From: Deltaproteobacteria bacterium
Lineage (GTDB): Bacteria > Myxococcota_A > Polyangia > Haliangiales > Haliangiaceae
Direction: 5' to 3'
DNA: 32,345 nt
NCBI GenBank assembly: GCA_025353585.1
Contig: JANXOM010000025.1
Span: 1-32,345, forward strand
Shown in pieces: positions 24,418 to 32,345 of this stretch (position 1 is the first letter of the stretch; each line of letters starts with the position of its first letter). The notes below the pieces were generated by a model. That model was given only the letters and a program-made list of their open reading frames with translations, was not told where the DNA came from and did no database searches. The position numbers were made by a program, and so were the translations under genes.

Positions 24418-26013
24418 ATGCCGAACGCGACACGTATCGGGCTGTTGCTGTGGGGGATCGCGACGGTCGCCGGCTGCGGTGCCGGAGGTGGAGGCGGTCC
24501 GGACGCCGCCGGCGGGCCCGACGCCGCACCGGGCTCGGGTGCGGTCGCCATCGACGTCCAGACGGATCGCGGCCCTGTCCACGGCGCGGTCGCGGGCGAC
24601 CTCGTGATCTTCCGCGGCGTGCCCTACGCGGCTCCGCCCACGGGGGCCCGCCGGTTCGCGCCCCCCGCGCTCGCGGACGCCTGGACCACGCCGCTCGACG
24701 CCTCCGCGTTCGGCCCCGCCTGCCCCCAGGGTCAAGCGAGCTTCACGAACCAGAGCGAGGACTGCCTGCGCGTGAACGTGTGGGCGCACGCCAGCGTCCC
24801 GGCGCCGCGCCCGGTCATCGTCTGGATCCATGGCGGCGGTTACGTCGAGGGCGACGCCAGCGAGCTCGCGTACGACGGCGCCTCGCTCGCCGCCCACGCG
24901 GACGCGGTGGTCGTGTCGATCAACTACCGGCTCGGCGTGCTCGGGTTCCTGGCCGTCCCGCCGCTCGCCGCGCCCGATGGCGGCGCGGGCAACTGGGGCC
25001 TGCGCGACCAGATCGCCGCCCTCGGCTGGGTGCAGCGCAACGCGGCGGCGTTCGGCGGGGATCCGACGCACGTGATGATCGCGGGCGAGTCGGCCGGCGG
25101 GATCTCGATCTGCACGCTCCTCGCCGCGCCCTCCGCGCAGGGCCTGTTCGCGGCCGCCGCGATGGAGTCCGGCACGTGCCGCGCGGTCTTGAACCTGCAC
25201 ACCGGCAACGGCACGTGGCCGTCCGCTGACACGGTGGGCGCGGACGCGGCCGTCGCCCTCGGCTGCACGAGCGGCGACATCGCGGCCTGCCTGCGCGCGC
25301 AGACGCCCGCCGCGATCCTGGCCGCGCAGGGTGGGTTGCCCGCGTCGTTCGATCTCGGCTTCCCCGTCGGCTCGACGCTCCCGGTCGTGGACGGCGTGAC
25401 GCTCGACCAGCGGCCGTTCGCGGCGATCACGGCGGGCCGCGGCGCCGTGCCGCTCATCATCGGCAGCAACCACGACGACGCGAGCGGCTTCACGATCCCG
25501 CTCGGCGTCACGAACGCGGCCGGCCAGTTCGACAAGTACATCGGCGCGCTCGGCCTGGGGGCGAAGCAGGCCTCGCTCGACGCCCTCTATCCGGTCGCGA
25601 CGTTCACCGAGCTCGGCGCCGCGACCGCGTTCGCCACCGACATCGCGTTCGCGTGCCCGTCCGCGCAGGTCGTGGCGGCACGCACCGCGCCGACCTATCT
25701 CTACGAGCTCGACCGCGGCTTCACCGCCGGCGCGCTCGCGCCGTACGGCGCCACGCACGGCCTCGAGGTCGCGTACCTGTTCGACACGCTGGCGAGCTGG
25801 GGCACGCCCGCGACCGCCGATGACGCGGCGCTGACGGCGACGATGCAGGCGGGGTGGGGCGCCCTCGCGCGCGGCGCGGCCCCGGCCGGCTGGACGGCGG
25901 CCACCGGGACGAACCCGAGCTACCTGAGCCTGACCGCGGCGAGCACGCTGCAGACCGCATGGCGCGGCGATCGCTGCGCGCCGCTCGCGCAGCTCGGGCT
26001 CCTCGTCGAGTAA
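24418..26013 (+). CDS. Type-B carboxylesterase, lipoprotein
   Basis: This 531-residue esterase has a lipoprotein signal ending in VAGC (Cys20), followed by a Gly/Pro/Asp-Ala linker of the PDA-rich kind seen in myxobacterial surface lipoproteins. The catalytic domain carries FRGVPYAAPPTG, SEDCLRVNVW, IHGGGY (His138, oxyanion hole), INYRLGVLGFL and GNWGLRDQIAALGWVQRN. GESAGG holds nucleophile Ser225 and HGLEVAYLF holds the likely catalytic His447. An acidic partner should lie near IIGSNHDDASGF. The substrate is probably a carboxylic ester; no more can be said. GGGAGGATC with a 9-base gap to the ATG is a good ribosome-binding site. The gene converges on the receiver-kinase gene with 6 bases between stops. 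Confidence 0.93.
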   Translation: MPNATRIGLLLWGIATVAGCGAGGGGGPDAAGGPDAAPGSGAVAIDVQTDRGPVHGAVAGDLVIFRGVPYAAPPTGARRFAPPALADAWTTPLDASAFGPACPQGQASFTNQSEDCLRVNVWAHASVPAPRPVIVWIHGGGYVEGDASELAYDGASLAAHADAVVVSINYRLGVLGFLAVPPLAAPDGGAGNWGLRDQIAALGWVQRNAAAFGGDPTHVMIAGESAGGISICTLLAAPSAQGLFAAAAMESGTCRAVLNLHTGNGTWPSADTVGADAAVALGCTSGDIAACLRAQTPAAILAAQGGLPASFDLGFPVGSTLPVVDGVTLDQRPFAAITAGRGAVPLIIGSNHDDASGFTIPLGVTNAAGQFDKYIGALGLGAKQASLDALYPVATFTELGAATAFATDIAFACPSAQVVAARTAPTYLYELDRGFTAGALAPYGATHGLEVAYLFDTLASWGTPATADDAALTATMQAGWGALARGAAPAGWTAATGTNPSYLSLTAASTLQTAWRGDRCAPLAQLGLLVE

Positions 26014-26019
26014 CGGCGG

Positions 26020-27198
26020 TCACGACGTCGCCGGGGACTTCGTGGCCGCGCGTGTCCGCGTGAGCGCGCTGCGGGTCCAGCGGGGCAGCTCGACCGTGAC
26101 GACCGTGGTCCCGGCGTGGCGATCGCTAGCCACCGCGACGCCGCCGCCGTAGCTCTCCGCGAGGCGCTTGACGAGCGGTAGCCCGAGCCCGGTCCCCGCG
26201 CCGGCCGCCTTCGTCGTGAAGTACGGCTCGAACACGCGCGCGAGCTGCGGCGGCGGGATGCCGCCCCCGTTGTCGGCGACCCGAAGTTGCACCCGGCTGT
26301 CGGTCGCGCGGACGCTGACCTCGACCGTGCCGGCGCGCTTCTGCTCGACGATGGCGTCGATCGAGTTCTTGACGAGGTTGATCACGATCTGCTCGATCTC
26401 GGTGCGATCGGCGACCGCCCACATCGGCTCGGCGTCCGTGCTGACGACCACGCTCGCGCGCCGCGTGACGCCGAGCGTCGTGAGGACGGCCGTGACGTCG
26501 CGGACCGTGGCGGCGATGTCGAGCGGGCGCGGATCGCGGGCTTCGCGGCGAGCGAGCGAGAGCGCCCCGCGCGCCTGCGCCATCAACCGGTCCTTGCCGA
26601 CGATGAGGGACTGGAGCACCTCGGCCGCGGGGATGACGCCCGCCGCCGCGTCCTCGCGGACCTCCTCGACGGCACACTCGAGGATCGCGAGCGCGTTGTT
26701 CATCTCGTGCCCGAGCGAGGCCGACATCGTGCCGAGCGTGGCCAGCCGCTCCGCGTGCGCGAGCTGGGTCGCGAGGACGTCGACCTTCGCGCCGAGGCGG
26801 GCGCGGTCGACGTCTTGTTGCAAGAAGTGCGCGTACGCGGCCTCGAGCGCGGGGCCCATGACGTCCGGCGGGCAGGGCTTCGTCAGGAAGCGAAAGATGC
26901 CGCCTTCGTTGACCGCCCGGAGCGCGGCATCGAGGTCCGCGTGGCCCGTGAGCAGGATGCGCACGGCGGTCGGCAGTCGCTTGCGCGCGCGGGCGAGGAA
27001 CGTCGCCCCGTCCATGCTCGGCATGCGCATGTCGGAGACGACGATGTGCGGCTTGTGCTTCGCGAGGGCGACGAGGCCGGCCGCGCCGCCGAGCGCCGTC
27101 GAGACCTCGTAGTGGAGGCCCCACACGTCGGCGATGCTCTCGAGGAGCTCGGGTTCGTCGTCGACAAACAGGACGCGCGGGAGGCTCCAGGTCGTCAT
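26020..27198 (-). CDS. Receiver domain-histidine kinase hybrid, last gene of the H-NOX operon
   Basis: This 392-residue protein has an N-terminal receiver domain with VDDEP, phospho-acceptor Asp56 in VVSDMRMPSMDG, Thr84 and Lys107 in FLTKPC; ILLTGHADLDAALRAVNEGG recalls the receivers of HD-GYP proteins. The rest is a histidine kinase: a dimerisation helix with His164 in SLGHEMNNAL, an N-box VINLVKNSIDAI, VADNGGGIP and GTGLGLPL. Receiver then kinase order suggests that phosphorylation by an upstream kinase tunes its output. Its ATG overlaps the stop of the PAS kinase gene by 4 bases (ATGA), so it belongs to that operon. A relay from the PAS kinase to Asp56 is plausible inference. Confidence 0.92.
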   Translation of the reverse strand: MTTWSLPRVLFVDDEPELLESIADVWGLHYEVSTALGGAAGLVALAKHKPHIVVSDMRMPSMDGATFLARARKRLPTAVRILLTGHADLDAALRAVNEGGIFRFLTKPCPPDVMGPALEAAYAHFLQQDVDRARLGAKVDVLATQLAHAERLATLGTMSASLGHEMNNALAILECAVEEVREDAAAGVIPAAEVLQSLIVGKDRLMAQARGALSLARREARDPRPLDIAATVRDVTAVLTTLGVTRRASVVVSTDAEPMWAVADRTEIEQIVINLVKNSIDAIVEQKRAGTVEVSVRATDSRVQLRVADNGGGIPPPQLARVFEPYFTTKAAGAGTGLGLPLVKRLAESYGGGVAVASDRHAGTTVVTVELPRWTRSALTRTRAATKSPATS

Positions 27199-28454
27199 GG
27201 CGCACCGTTCTGTGCCGCGGGCGCGGCGATCGGCAGCTCCAGCACGAAGGTCGTGCCGCAGCCAGGCTCGGTGTCGAAGCGGATGCGCCCGCCGTGGCGT
27301 TCGACGATCACCGCGTGGGCGAGCGCCAATCCTTGTCCGGTTCCGCGCCCGGGCTCCTTGGTCGTGAAGAACGGATCGAACACGCGCTCGCGGATCGCCA
27401 CGGGGATGCCGCACCCGGTGTCCGTGATCGCGACGTGGACGCGCTCGCCGACCACCTTCGTGGCGACGGTGATGCGGCCACGATTCGGCCGCTTCGCGTC
27501 CACGATCGCGTGCGCCGCGTTGACGAGCAAGTTCAGGAACACCTGGTTCAGGTCGCCGGCGTGCCCGTGGACCTCGGGGATGTCCGTCAGCTCGAGCGCG
27601 ACGTCCGCGACGGGCTTGATCTCGGGCCGCGCGACGGTGAGGGTCGTTTGCAGGGCGCGGTTGATGTCGACCGGCGCGAGCTCGTTGCGCGGGTGCGAGA
27701 ACAGCTTGAGCGCGCCGATGATGTCGGTGACGCGACCGACGCCCTCGGTGGCGCGGGTGAACGCGCGGTCGAGGCGCGGGGTGAAGTAGCGCCAGCGCTG
27801 CACGAGCCGCTCGCGTTCGTGGGAGTCGAGCGTCGGCTCGAACTGCTGCTGCACGAGCTCGCGCGTCGCGATGTAGCCCTGTTGCAGGAGGTGCAGGTTG
27901 TCGCTGATGTACTGCATCGGGGTGTTGATCTCGTGCGCCACGCCGGCCGCGAGCTGGCCGAGCGCCTCGAGCTTCTGGGCGTGCCGCCGCTCGATCTCCT
28001 CGCGCTTGCGCTCGCGCAGATCGAGCCCGATGCAGAGGAGGCGGTCCGCCCCGTCCCCCACGGTGAGCCGGGACACGGAGACGAGGACCGGGATCGGCGT
28101 GCCGTCCCGGTGGTGCCACTCGACCTCGCGGCGCGTCACGACCTCGTCGACGGTGGGGTCGGGGGCGTCGAAGGCGGGCCAGATCGCGTGGACCGGGCTG
28201 CGGTCGAGGCCCTGATCTTCGAAGCCGAGCATGGCCCGCGTCGCGTCGTTGGCACGGACGATGTACCCGCCGCCATCGATGACCAGCAGCGCGCCTGGCA
28301 TCAGCTGCTGCGTCGTGGCGAGGTCGGCGTTGGCGCGGTTGAGGCGCCGGTTCGTGGCGTGCAGATCGCGGGTCTGGTCCTCGATCATCTGCTCGAGGAT
28401 CTCGACGCGCCGCTCCGCGCGCTGGAGACGCCGCACGGTCTGCTCCGGCGTCAC
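27195..28454 (-). CDS. PAS-domain histidine kinase, middle gene of the H-NOX operon
   Basis: This 419-residue soluble kinase has an N-terminal coiled coil (residues 1-50), then a PAS domain (about 52-148: GALLVIDGGGYIVRANDATR, RDGTPIPVLVSVSRL), HisKA with His174 in GVAHEINTPMQYISDN, an N-box QVFLNLLVNAAHAI, DTGCGIP and GTGQGLAL. The HEINTPMQY form of the H-box is common in deltaproteobacterial kinases. No membrane segment is visible, so it senses inside the cell. The GTG at 28454 overlaps the stop of the H-NOX gene as GTGA, and its stop overlaps the receiver-kinase start. Known H-NOX proteins act as partners of neighbouring histidine kinases (the HnoX/HnoK type), so this is the likely target; that pairing is inferred from position. 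Confidence 0.92.
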   Translation of the reverse strand: MTPEQTVRRLQRAERRVEILEQMIEDQTRDLHATNRRLNRANADLATTQQLMPGALLVIDGGGYIVRANDATRAMLGFEDQGLDRSPVHAIWPAFDAPDPTVDEVVTRREVEWHHRDGTPIPVLVSVSRLTVGDGADRLLCIGLDLRERKREEIERRHAQKLEALGQLAAGVAHEINTPMQYISDNLHLLQQGYIATRELVQQQFEPTLDSHERERLVQRWRYFTPRLDRAFTRATEGVGRVTDIIGALKLFSHPRNELAPVDINRALQTTLTVARPEIKPVADVALELTDIPEVHGHAGDLNQVFLNLLVNAAHAIVDAKRPNRGRITVATKVVGERVHVAITDTGCGIPVAIRERVFDPFFTTKEPGRGTGQGLALAHAVIVERHGGRIRFDTEPGCGTTFVLELPIAAPAAQNGAP

Positions 28455-28993
28455 GTGACGGTGCCGTCCCAGGCGCACGCGTCGGCGCCCGTGTGGAGGC
28501 ACGCGCGCTTGCGGAGATCGAGGCGCGCACCGAAGTGCAGCGCGGCGCCTTCGAGGAGCCCCTCGGCGAGCGAGCACATGCGGCGCGGCGAGCGATACTC
28601 GACGCGGAGGCGATTTGCCTCGGCCCGGAACCGGAACGACGGTGTCTTGACGCCGGGCAAGAGCTTCTGCGCATCGATCTGGAGCGTGCGCTCGAGGGTG
28701 CAGAGGAACGACGGGAGGTCGTGGCCGCCGAGCGCCCACGGGAATCGGGACAGGAGCGGGGGAAAACAGAAGCGACCGAAATCGCGGAGAAGATCGTCGG
28801 CGATGGTGCCGCTGGCGGCGGCCGCGGCGTCGACCAGCGTGACGAGATCCGCATCGGGATAGCTGCCGGGGCCGACGAACGGATCGCGCGTGACGAGGCG
28901 CGGCGTCGCGGCGTCCATGACGTCCTCGAACGCCTCGAGGCCCCAGCGCTCCGTGGCGTACTTCTCCAGGAGCAGGAACACGATGCCCTTCAC
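28451..28993 (-). CDS. H-NOX (heme NO/O2-binding) domain protein lacking the heme-ligand histidine
   Basis: This 180-residue protein is a standalone H-NOX domain in length and in sequence: VKGIVFLLLEKY and LEAFEDVMDAA at the start, PDADLVTLVDAAAAASG, DDLLRDFGRFCFPPL, DLPSFLCTL and the conserved YxSxR motif (Tyr133, Ser135, Arg137), which holds heme propionates in known H-NOX proteins. Aligned by eye with the Nostoc protein (LDNLHARV), the proximal heme histidine falls on Leu104 (codon CTC at 28684-28682, in LERTLQID). No nearby histidine replaces it: the nearest, His91, is at the wrong place. So ordinary heme ligation should fail. The GTG at 28993 gives the typical start; a longer frame to 29185 overlaps the divergent lipoprotein gene. 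It is coupled to the PAS kinase by a 4-base overlap. Confidence 0.88.
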   Translation of the reverse strand: MKGIVFLLLEKYATERWGLEAFEDVMDAATPRLVTRDPFVGPGSYPDADLVTLVDAAAAASGTIADDLLRDFGRFCFPPLLSRFPWALGGHDLPSFLCTLERTLQIDAQKLLPGVKTPSFRFRAEANRLRVEYRSPRRMCSLAEGLLEGAALHFGARLDLRKRACLHTGADACAWDGTVT

Positions 28994-29029
28994 GCGGTTG
29001 ATGGTTCGGCCGCGTGACAGGCGAGTTGA

Positions 29030-29043
29030 GCCGAATGTTCGGC
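29030..29043. promoter_or_regulatory. 14-base palindrome in the H-NOX / Ig-lipoprotein divergent promoter region
   Basis: GCCGAA TG TTCGGC is a perfect inverted repeat in the 82-base gap between the two divergent genes. A further half-site TTCGGC lies at 29005-29010, 33 bases (about three helical turns) from the matching half of the palindrome. It could be an operator. There is no known-regulator match to support this beyond position and symmetry. Confidence 0.35.
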
Positions 29044-29063
29044 CCGCTTGTCCTGCGAGTTGA

Positions 29064-29069
29064 TACGAT
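29064..29069 (+). promoter_or_regulatory. Candidate -10 box (TACGAT) for the Ig-like lipoprotein gene
   Basis: TACGAT ends 6 bases before the GTG at 29076, and no Shine-Dalgarno is visible. This is the same arrangement as at 4943, 5407, 20018 and 22424. Confidence 0.33.
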
Positions 29070-29075
29070 GGCGGC

Positions 29076-32017
29076 GTGGCGAGGCGCGTAGCGTTATGGG
29101 TGGGGTGCGCGTGCGCACTCCTGGCCGCGGCATGCGGTGACGGCGGCGATCCGCCGGGGACGCCGCAGCCGGGCGTCGTGTTCACGGCGCCCGCGAGCGA
29201 TCAGCTCGACGTGCCGCTGGGGACGCGCGTGGTGGTGGCCTTCTCCGATCCGGTCGAGGCGAGCGCGCTCGGCGCGTGCACGGCGAGCGGCGCGGGCGCG
29301 TCGGGTGGGCTGTGCCTCGTCGGGCCGAGCGGTGTCGTCGCGGCCACGGCGGACGTGGCCGGCAGCGACGGCCGCGCGGTGGAGATCCTCACGGCCGCGC
29401 TCGACCCCGGCACGACGTACGACGTGTATGTCGCCGCCGCCCTGGCGCCGACAGCCACGAACCTGCCGGCGACCGGGCCGCTCTTCTCGTTCACCACGCG
29501 GAGCTCGCGCCCGCGCGCCGCGCCGCCATCGGTCGTGGCGATCGATGGCGCGGACCCCGCGCACGTCGGCGCGAAGCGGCCGCTGATCGAGAGCTCGACG
29601 ATCCACCTCGTGTTCTCCGAACCGCTCGCGCCCGCGACCGTCGTGGCCGAGCCCGGCGCGATCGAGCTCGTGGATCAGGCGGGCGGGGTCGCGGTACCGG
29701 TCGCGGTGTACACCGACGGCATCCACGTCGCGATCGATCCGATCTCGGACCTCACGGCCGGCGCGAGCTACGAGCTCAAGCTCGGCGCGGGCCTGACGGA
29801 TCTCGGCGGCACGCCGCTGGCCCCGATCACCTTCGCGCTGACGCCGGCCAACAGCGTCGGCGCGGGCGTCACGAAGCAGGTCCTGCGCACGCGGCAAACC
29901 GGCGATCCGGGCCCGGCGACCTCGCGCTCCGGCGCCACCCCGAACGCGATCGTGATCGACAAGCCGCTCATCGGTCGCGAGACGACCACGCTGCTCGCGA
30001 GCACGCTTGCCGCGGAGCTCGGCGATCCGAAGGCGCTCGGCGGCCCGATCCCGTTCACCATCCGTCGCGGCGCGCGGCTCGCCGCGACGGGCCTCGACAT
30101 CAAGCTCGGCGGCACGATCCCCACGGGCCTCTCCACGGGCAACGTGCAGATCGAGCTGCTCACCGACGGCGGCGGCCGGCTGTTCCGGAACCCGCACCAG
30201 CCCGCGGACCAGTCGCCGGACAACGATCGCGCGCCGCTGTACGTCGACCTCGTGCTCGATCTCGCGGTCTACGCCGTCGACCCGACGGGCAACGCGGTCC
30301 TCAGCCAGACGGTCCTCGGCGTGGAAGCCACGGGCACCGTCACCGCGAGCGATGGCGTCCTGACGATCGAGACGGTGGGCTCGATGGAGCTCGGCCTCCT
30401 GGGTGTGACGGTCGCGCCGACGAACCTCGTGCTGCAGCTCATCACCGACACCGCGGCCCAGCCCGCCAGCGACACCACGCCGCCGACGCTCCTGGTCGCG
30501 CCCGGCGCCGATGACTTCGCGCCCGCCGTCGATGACGGCCTCGACCTCGTGTTCAGTGAGCCGGTCGATCTGACGCGGCTGCGCGCCGGAGGCTTGACGC
30601 TGCAGGACGCGGGCGGCGCCCTCGTGCCCGTGACGATCGAGAGCCAGGGCGCGGCCGTGGTCGTGCGCCCGCGCGCGCGGCTCGCGTACTCGACGGAGTA
30701 CGACCTCGTGCTGGCGGACGTCGCCGACGTCGCCGGCAACCGCCTCGCGAGCACGACGGTGATCTTCGATACGCCGACGCTCGGCGGCACCAACGTGCCC
30801 GTGACGGTCCTCGCCGCCCACCCCGGCGTGCCGTGCGCGCTGACCGGCGGCACCGACACCACGCCCGGCCGCTGCGCTGGCGGCAACGGCAACGACGACA
30901 CGTACCACCCGTTCACGCTGCCCGCGAACGAGGCCGCGTCGGTCGAGTTCAGCCAGCCGGTCCGACCGAGCTCGCTCACGTTCGCGGCGACGTGCAACAC
31001 GGGCAGCGTGCGCGTCGAGGAGGTCGACGCCAGCGGCGCCTGCATCGCGGCCGTGCCGGGGACGTTCCTGCCGCGCGACCGCAGCGTCAGCTTCGTGCCC
31101 GACGCGCCGTGGACGGTCGGGTCGCACTACCGGCTGACGGTGATCTCCGGCGGCAACAAGAGCTGCGACGCGAACGAGGCGTGCGGCATCAGCGGCAACG
31201 CGGCGAGCCTCGATCCGCTGTCCGGCGCGGCCGACGACGGCGCCTCCGGTGGACCGGATCTCGTGATGAGTTTCGATGCCGCGCCGGCCTCGAGGTCGAC
31301 GTTCATGATCGCGACCGCGAACCCGGCATCGGACGTCAACGGCTCGGGGTTCCTCGACGGCGGCGAGGCGAAGCGCGATGCCAACCGCGCCGCGCTGAAC
31401 ATCACGGACACCGGCGGCGTCGTCGGCAGCGCGAGCTTCAACGGCGACGACTGCCTCCCCGACATCGACGGCACGCAGGCGTGCATGTACCTCTCGGGCG
31501 CGATGCCCGTCGAGATGGGCGAGCTGACGACGGCCTGCCCGCTGCCGGACGGCACGAGCGCGACGGCGTGCATCCCGGTGACGATGTTCCCCGAGGCGAT
31601 GTACGCGACGTCGGTCTCGATGAAGGCCTCGGTCGGCATCAGCATCAGCACCGACACGGGCGACAGCGTGATGCGCATCCGCGAGCCCGCGGATGGGCCG
31701 GTCATGGGCTACATCGTGGACGGCGGCAGCGGGACCCCGGAGCTCGTCGCGACGCTCGATCTCTACATGGACGCGCCGGACATGAGCATCACGCTGTCGA
31801 GCCACGATCTGCACAGCAAGGCCCTGACGGTGGCGCTGCGCGGGCCGGTGACGTTCTTGCCGAACGGGCGCATCGCGATCGCGCTGGCAAACACGGCGGA
31901 CGTGCCGGTGACGGTGAACATCAGGGCGCTCGGCCTCTCGGGCTCCGTGTCGATGGCGCTGCCGCTCGGCGAGATGAAGCTGCAGCTGCTCTCGCCGCCG
32001 GTGCGCGGGAGCCAGCC

Positions 32018-32021
<4 letters not shown>
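29076..32021 (+). CDS. Large surface lipoprotein with Ig-like (SbsA/Big_5-type) domains
   Basis: This 981-residue protein has a lipoprotein signal with lipobox LAAAC (Cys20). At least three bacterial Ig-like repeats of the SbsA type follow: about 33-142 (VVFTAPASDQLDVPLGTRVV, PGTTYDVYVAAALA), about 150-260 (VHLVFSEPLA-like, ASYELKLGAGLTDLGG), and about 470-575 (DGLDLVFSEPVDL, STEYDLVLADVADVAGN). A fourth, less regular unit lies near 600-735 with several cysteines. The middle (about 265-465) and the C-terminal 230 residues do not match a domain I know. It is probably an exposed adhesin-like or structural protein. The start is GTG. A GTG at 32018 overlaps its stop by 4 bases, so the next gene is coupled to it. 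Confidence 0.86.

Positions 32022-32345
<324 letters not shown>

Noticed and set aside
29094..31814. A 906-residue minus-strand frame antisense to the Ig-like lipoprotein
   Set aside because: No domain and strong Arg/Ala bias; the sense frame has a lipobox and Ig-like repeats.

Overview
This window is GC-rich (roughly 70% by eye) bacterial chromosome with strong GC bias at third codon positions, many GTG starts and frequent 4-base start/stop overlaps. The gene content (a DUF4388/TPR protein, a discoidin-like/OmpA fusion, lipoproteins with PDA-rich or Ig-like segments, an H-NOX/PAS-kinase/receiver-kinase operon, a SWIM-SNF2 ATPase) suggests a myxobacterium-like member of Myxococcota, perhaps near Haliangium/Kofleriaceae. 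There is no rRNA or other marker here to prove it. I see no prophage, insertion sequence, CRISPR array or tRNA. The layout looks like ordinary chromosomal housekeeping, envelope and signalling genes. Gene-free gaps are all short, the longest being about 210 bases.

Layout. Bases 1-2298 hold the 3' part of a succinate dehydrogenase/fumarate reductase operon (flavoprotein, cut by the window edge, and iron-sulfur subunit). Then come a minus-strand discoidin-OmpA protein and a HAD-phosphatase/deaminase fusion (2453-4912), an NTF2-like protein and a SprT/DUF2786 protein (4956-6480), an SDR (6539-7345), a metallo-beta-lactamase-fold hydrolase and a DUF4388/J-like/TPR protein (7445-10415). A MocR-type regulator and a GNAT acetyltransferase are translationally coupled on the minus strand (10538-12768). 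A 1278-residue SNF2 ATPase with two SWIM fingers (12981-16817) is divergent from a Prc/Tsp-type S41 protease lipoprotein (16966-19239). Bases 19250-21210 hold an alpha/beta hydrolase, a small lipoprotein and a putative outer-membrane barrel protein. Then follow a DMT transporter with a very histidine-rich tail, a secreted trypsin-like protease, a small unknown protein and a type-B carboxylesterase lipoprotein. Bases 26020-28993 carry a three-gene H-NOX signalling operon. The window ends with an Ig-like surface lipoprotein coupled to a secreted Lys/Ala/Pro-rich protein cut by the edge.

Most notable points. (1) The H-NOX protein keeps the heme-propionate YxSxR motif but has leucine where the heme-ligating histidine should be. 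It heads an operon of a PAS histidine kinase and a receiver-histidine kinase hybrid joined by 4-base overlaps, so it may be a heme-free or re-purposed sensor. (2) Three copies of a compact element, two direct ~21-base arms 65-66 bases apart around a potential hairpin, lie at or within a few bases of the stop codon of an upstream gene, always in that gene's sense orientation. One copy supplies the stop codon of the SNF2 gene. (3) Several starts without a clear Shine-Dalgarno have a TA(C/G)NNT hexamer 6-9 bases upstream, suggesting leaderless transcripts. (4) There are unusual fusions and tails: HAD-deaminase, SprT-DUF2786, a DUF4388 protein with five RTxTP motifs, and a transporter with 27 histidines in its last 62 residues.
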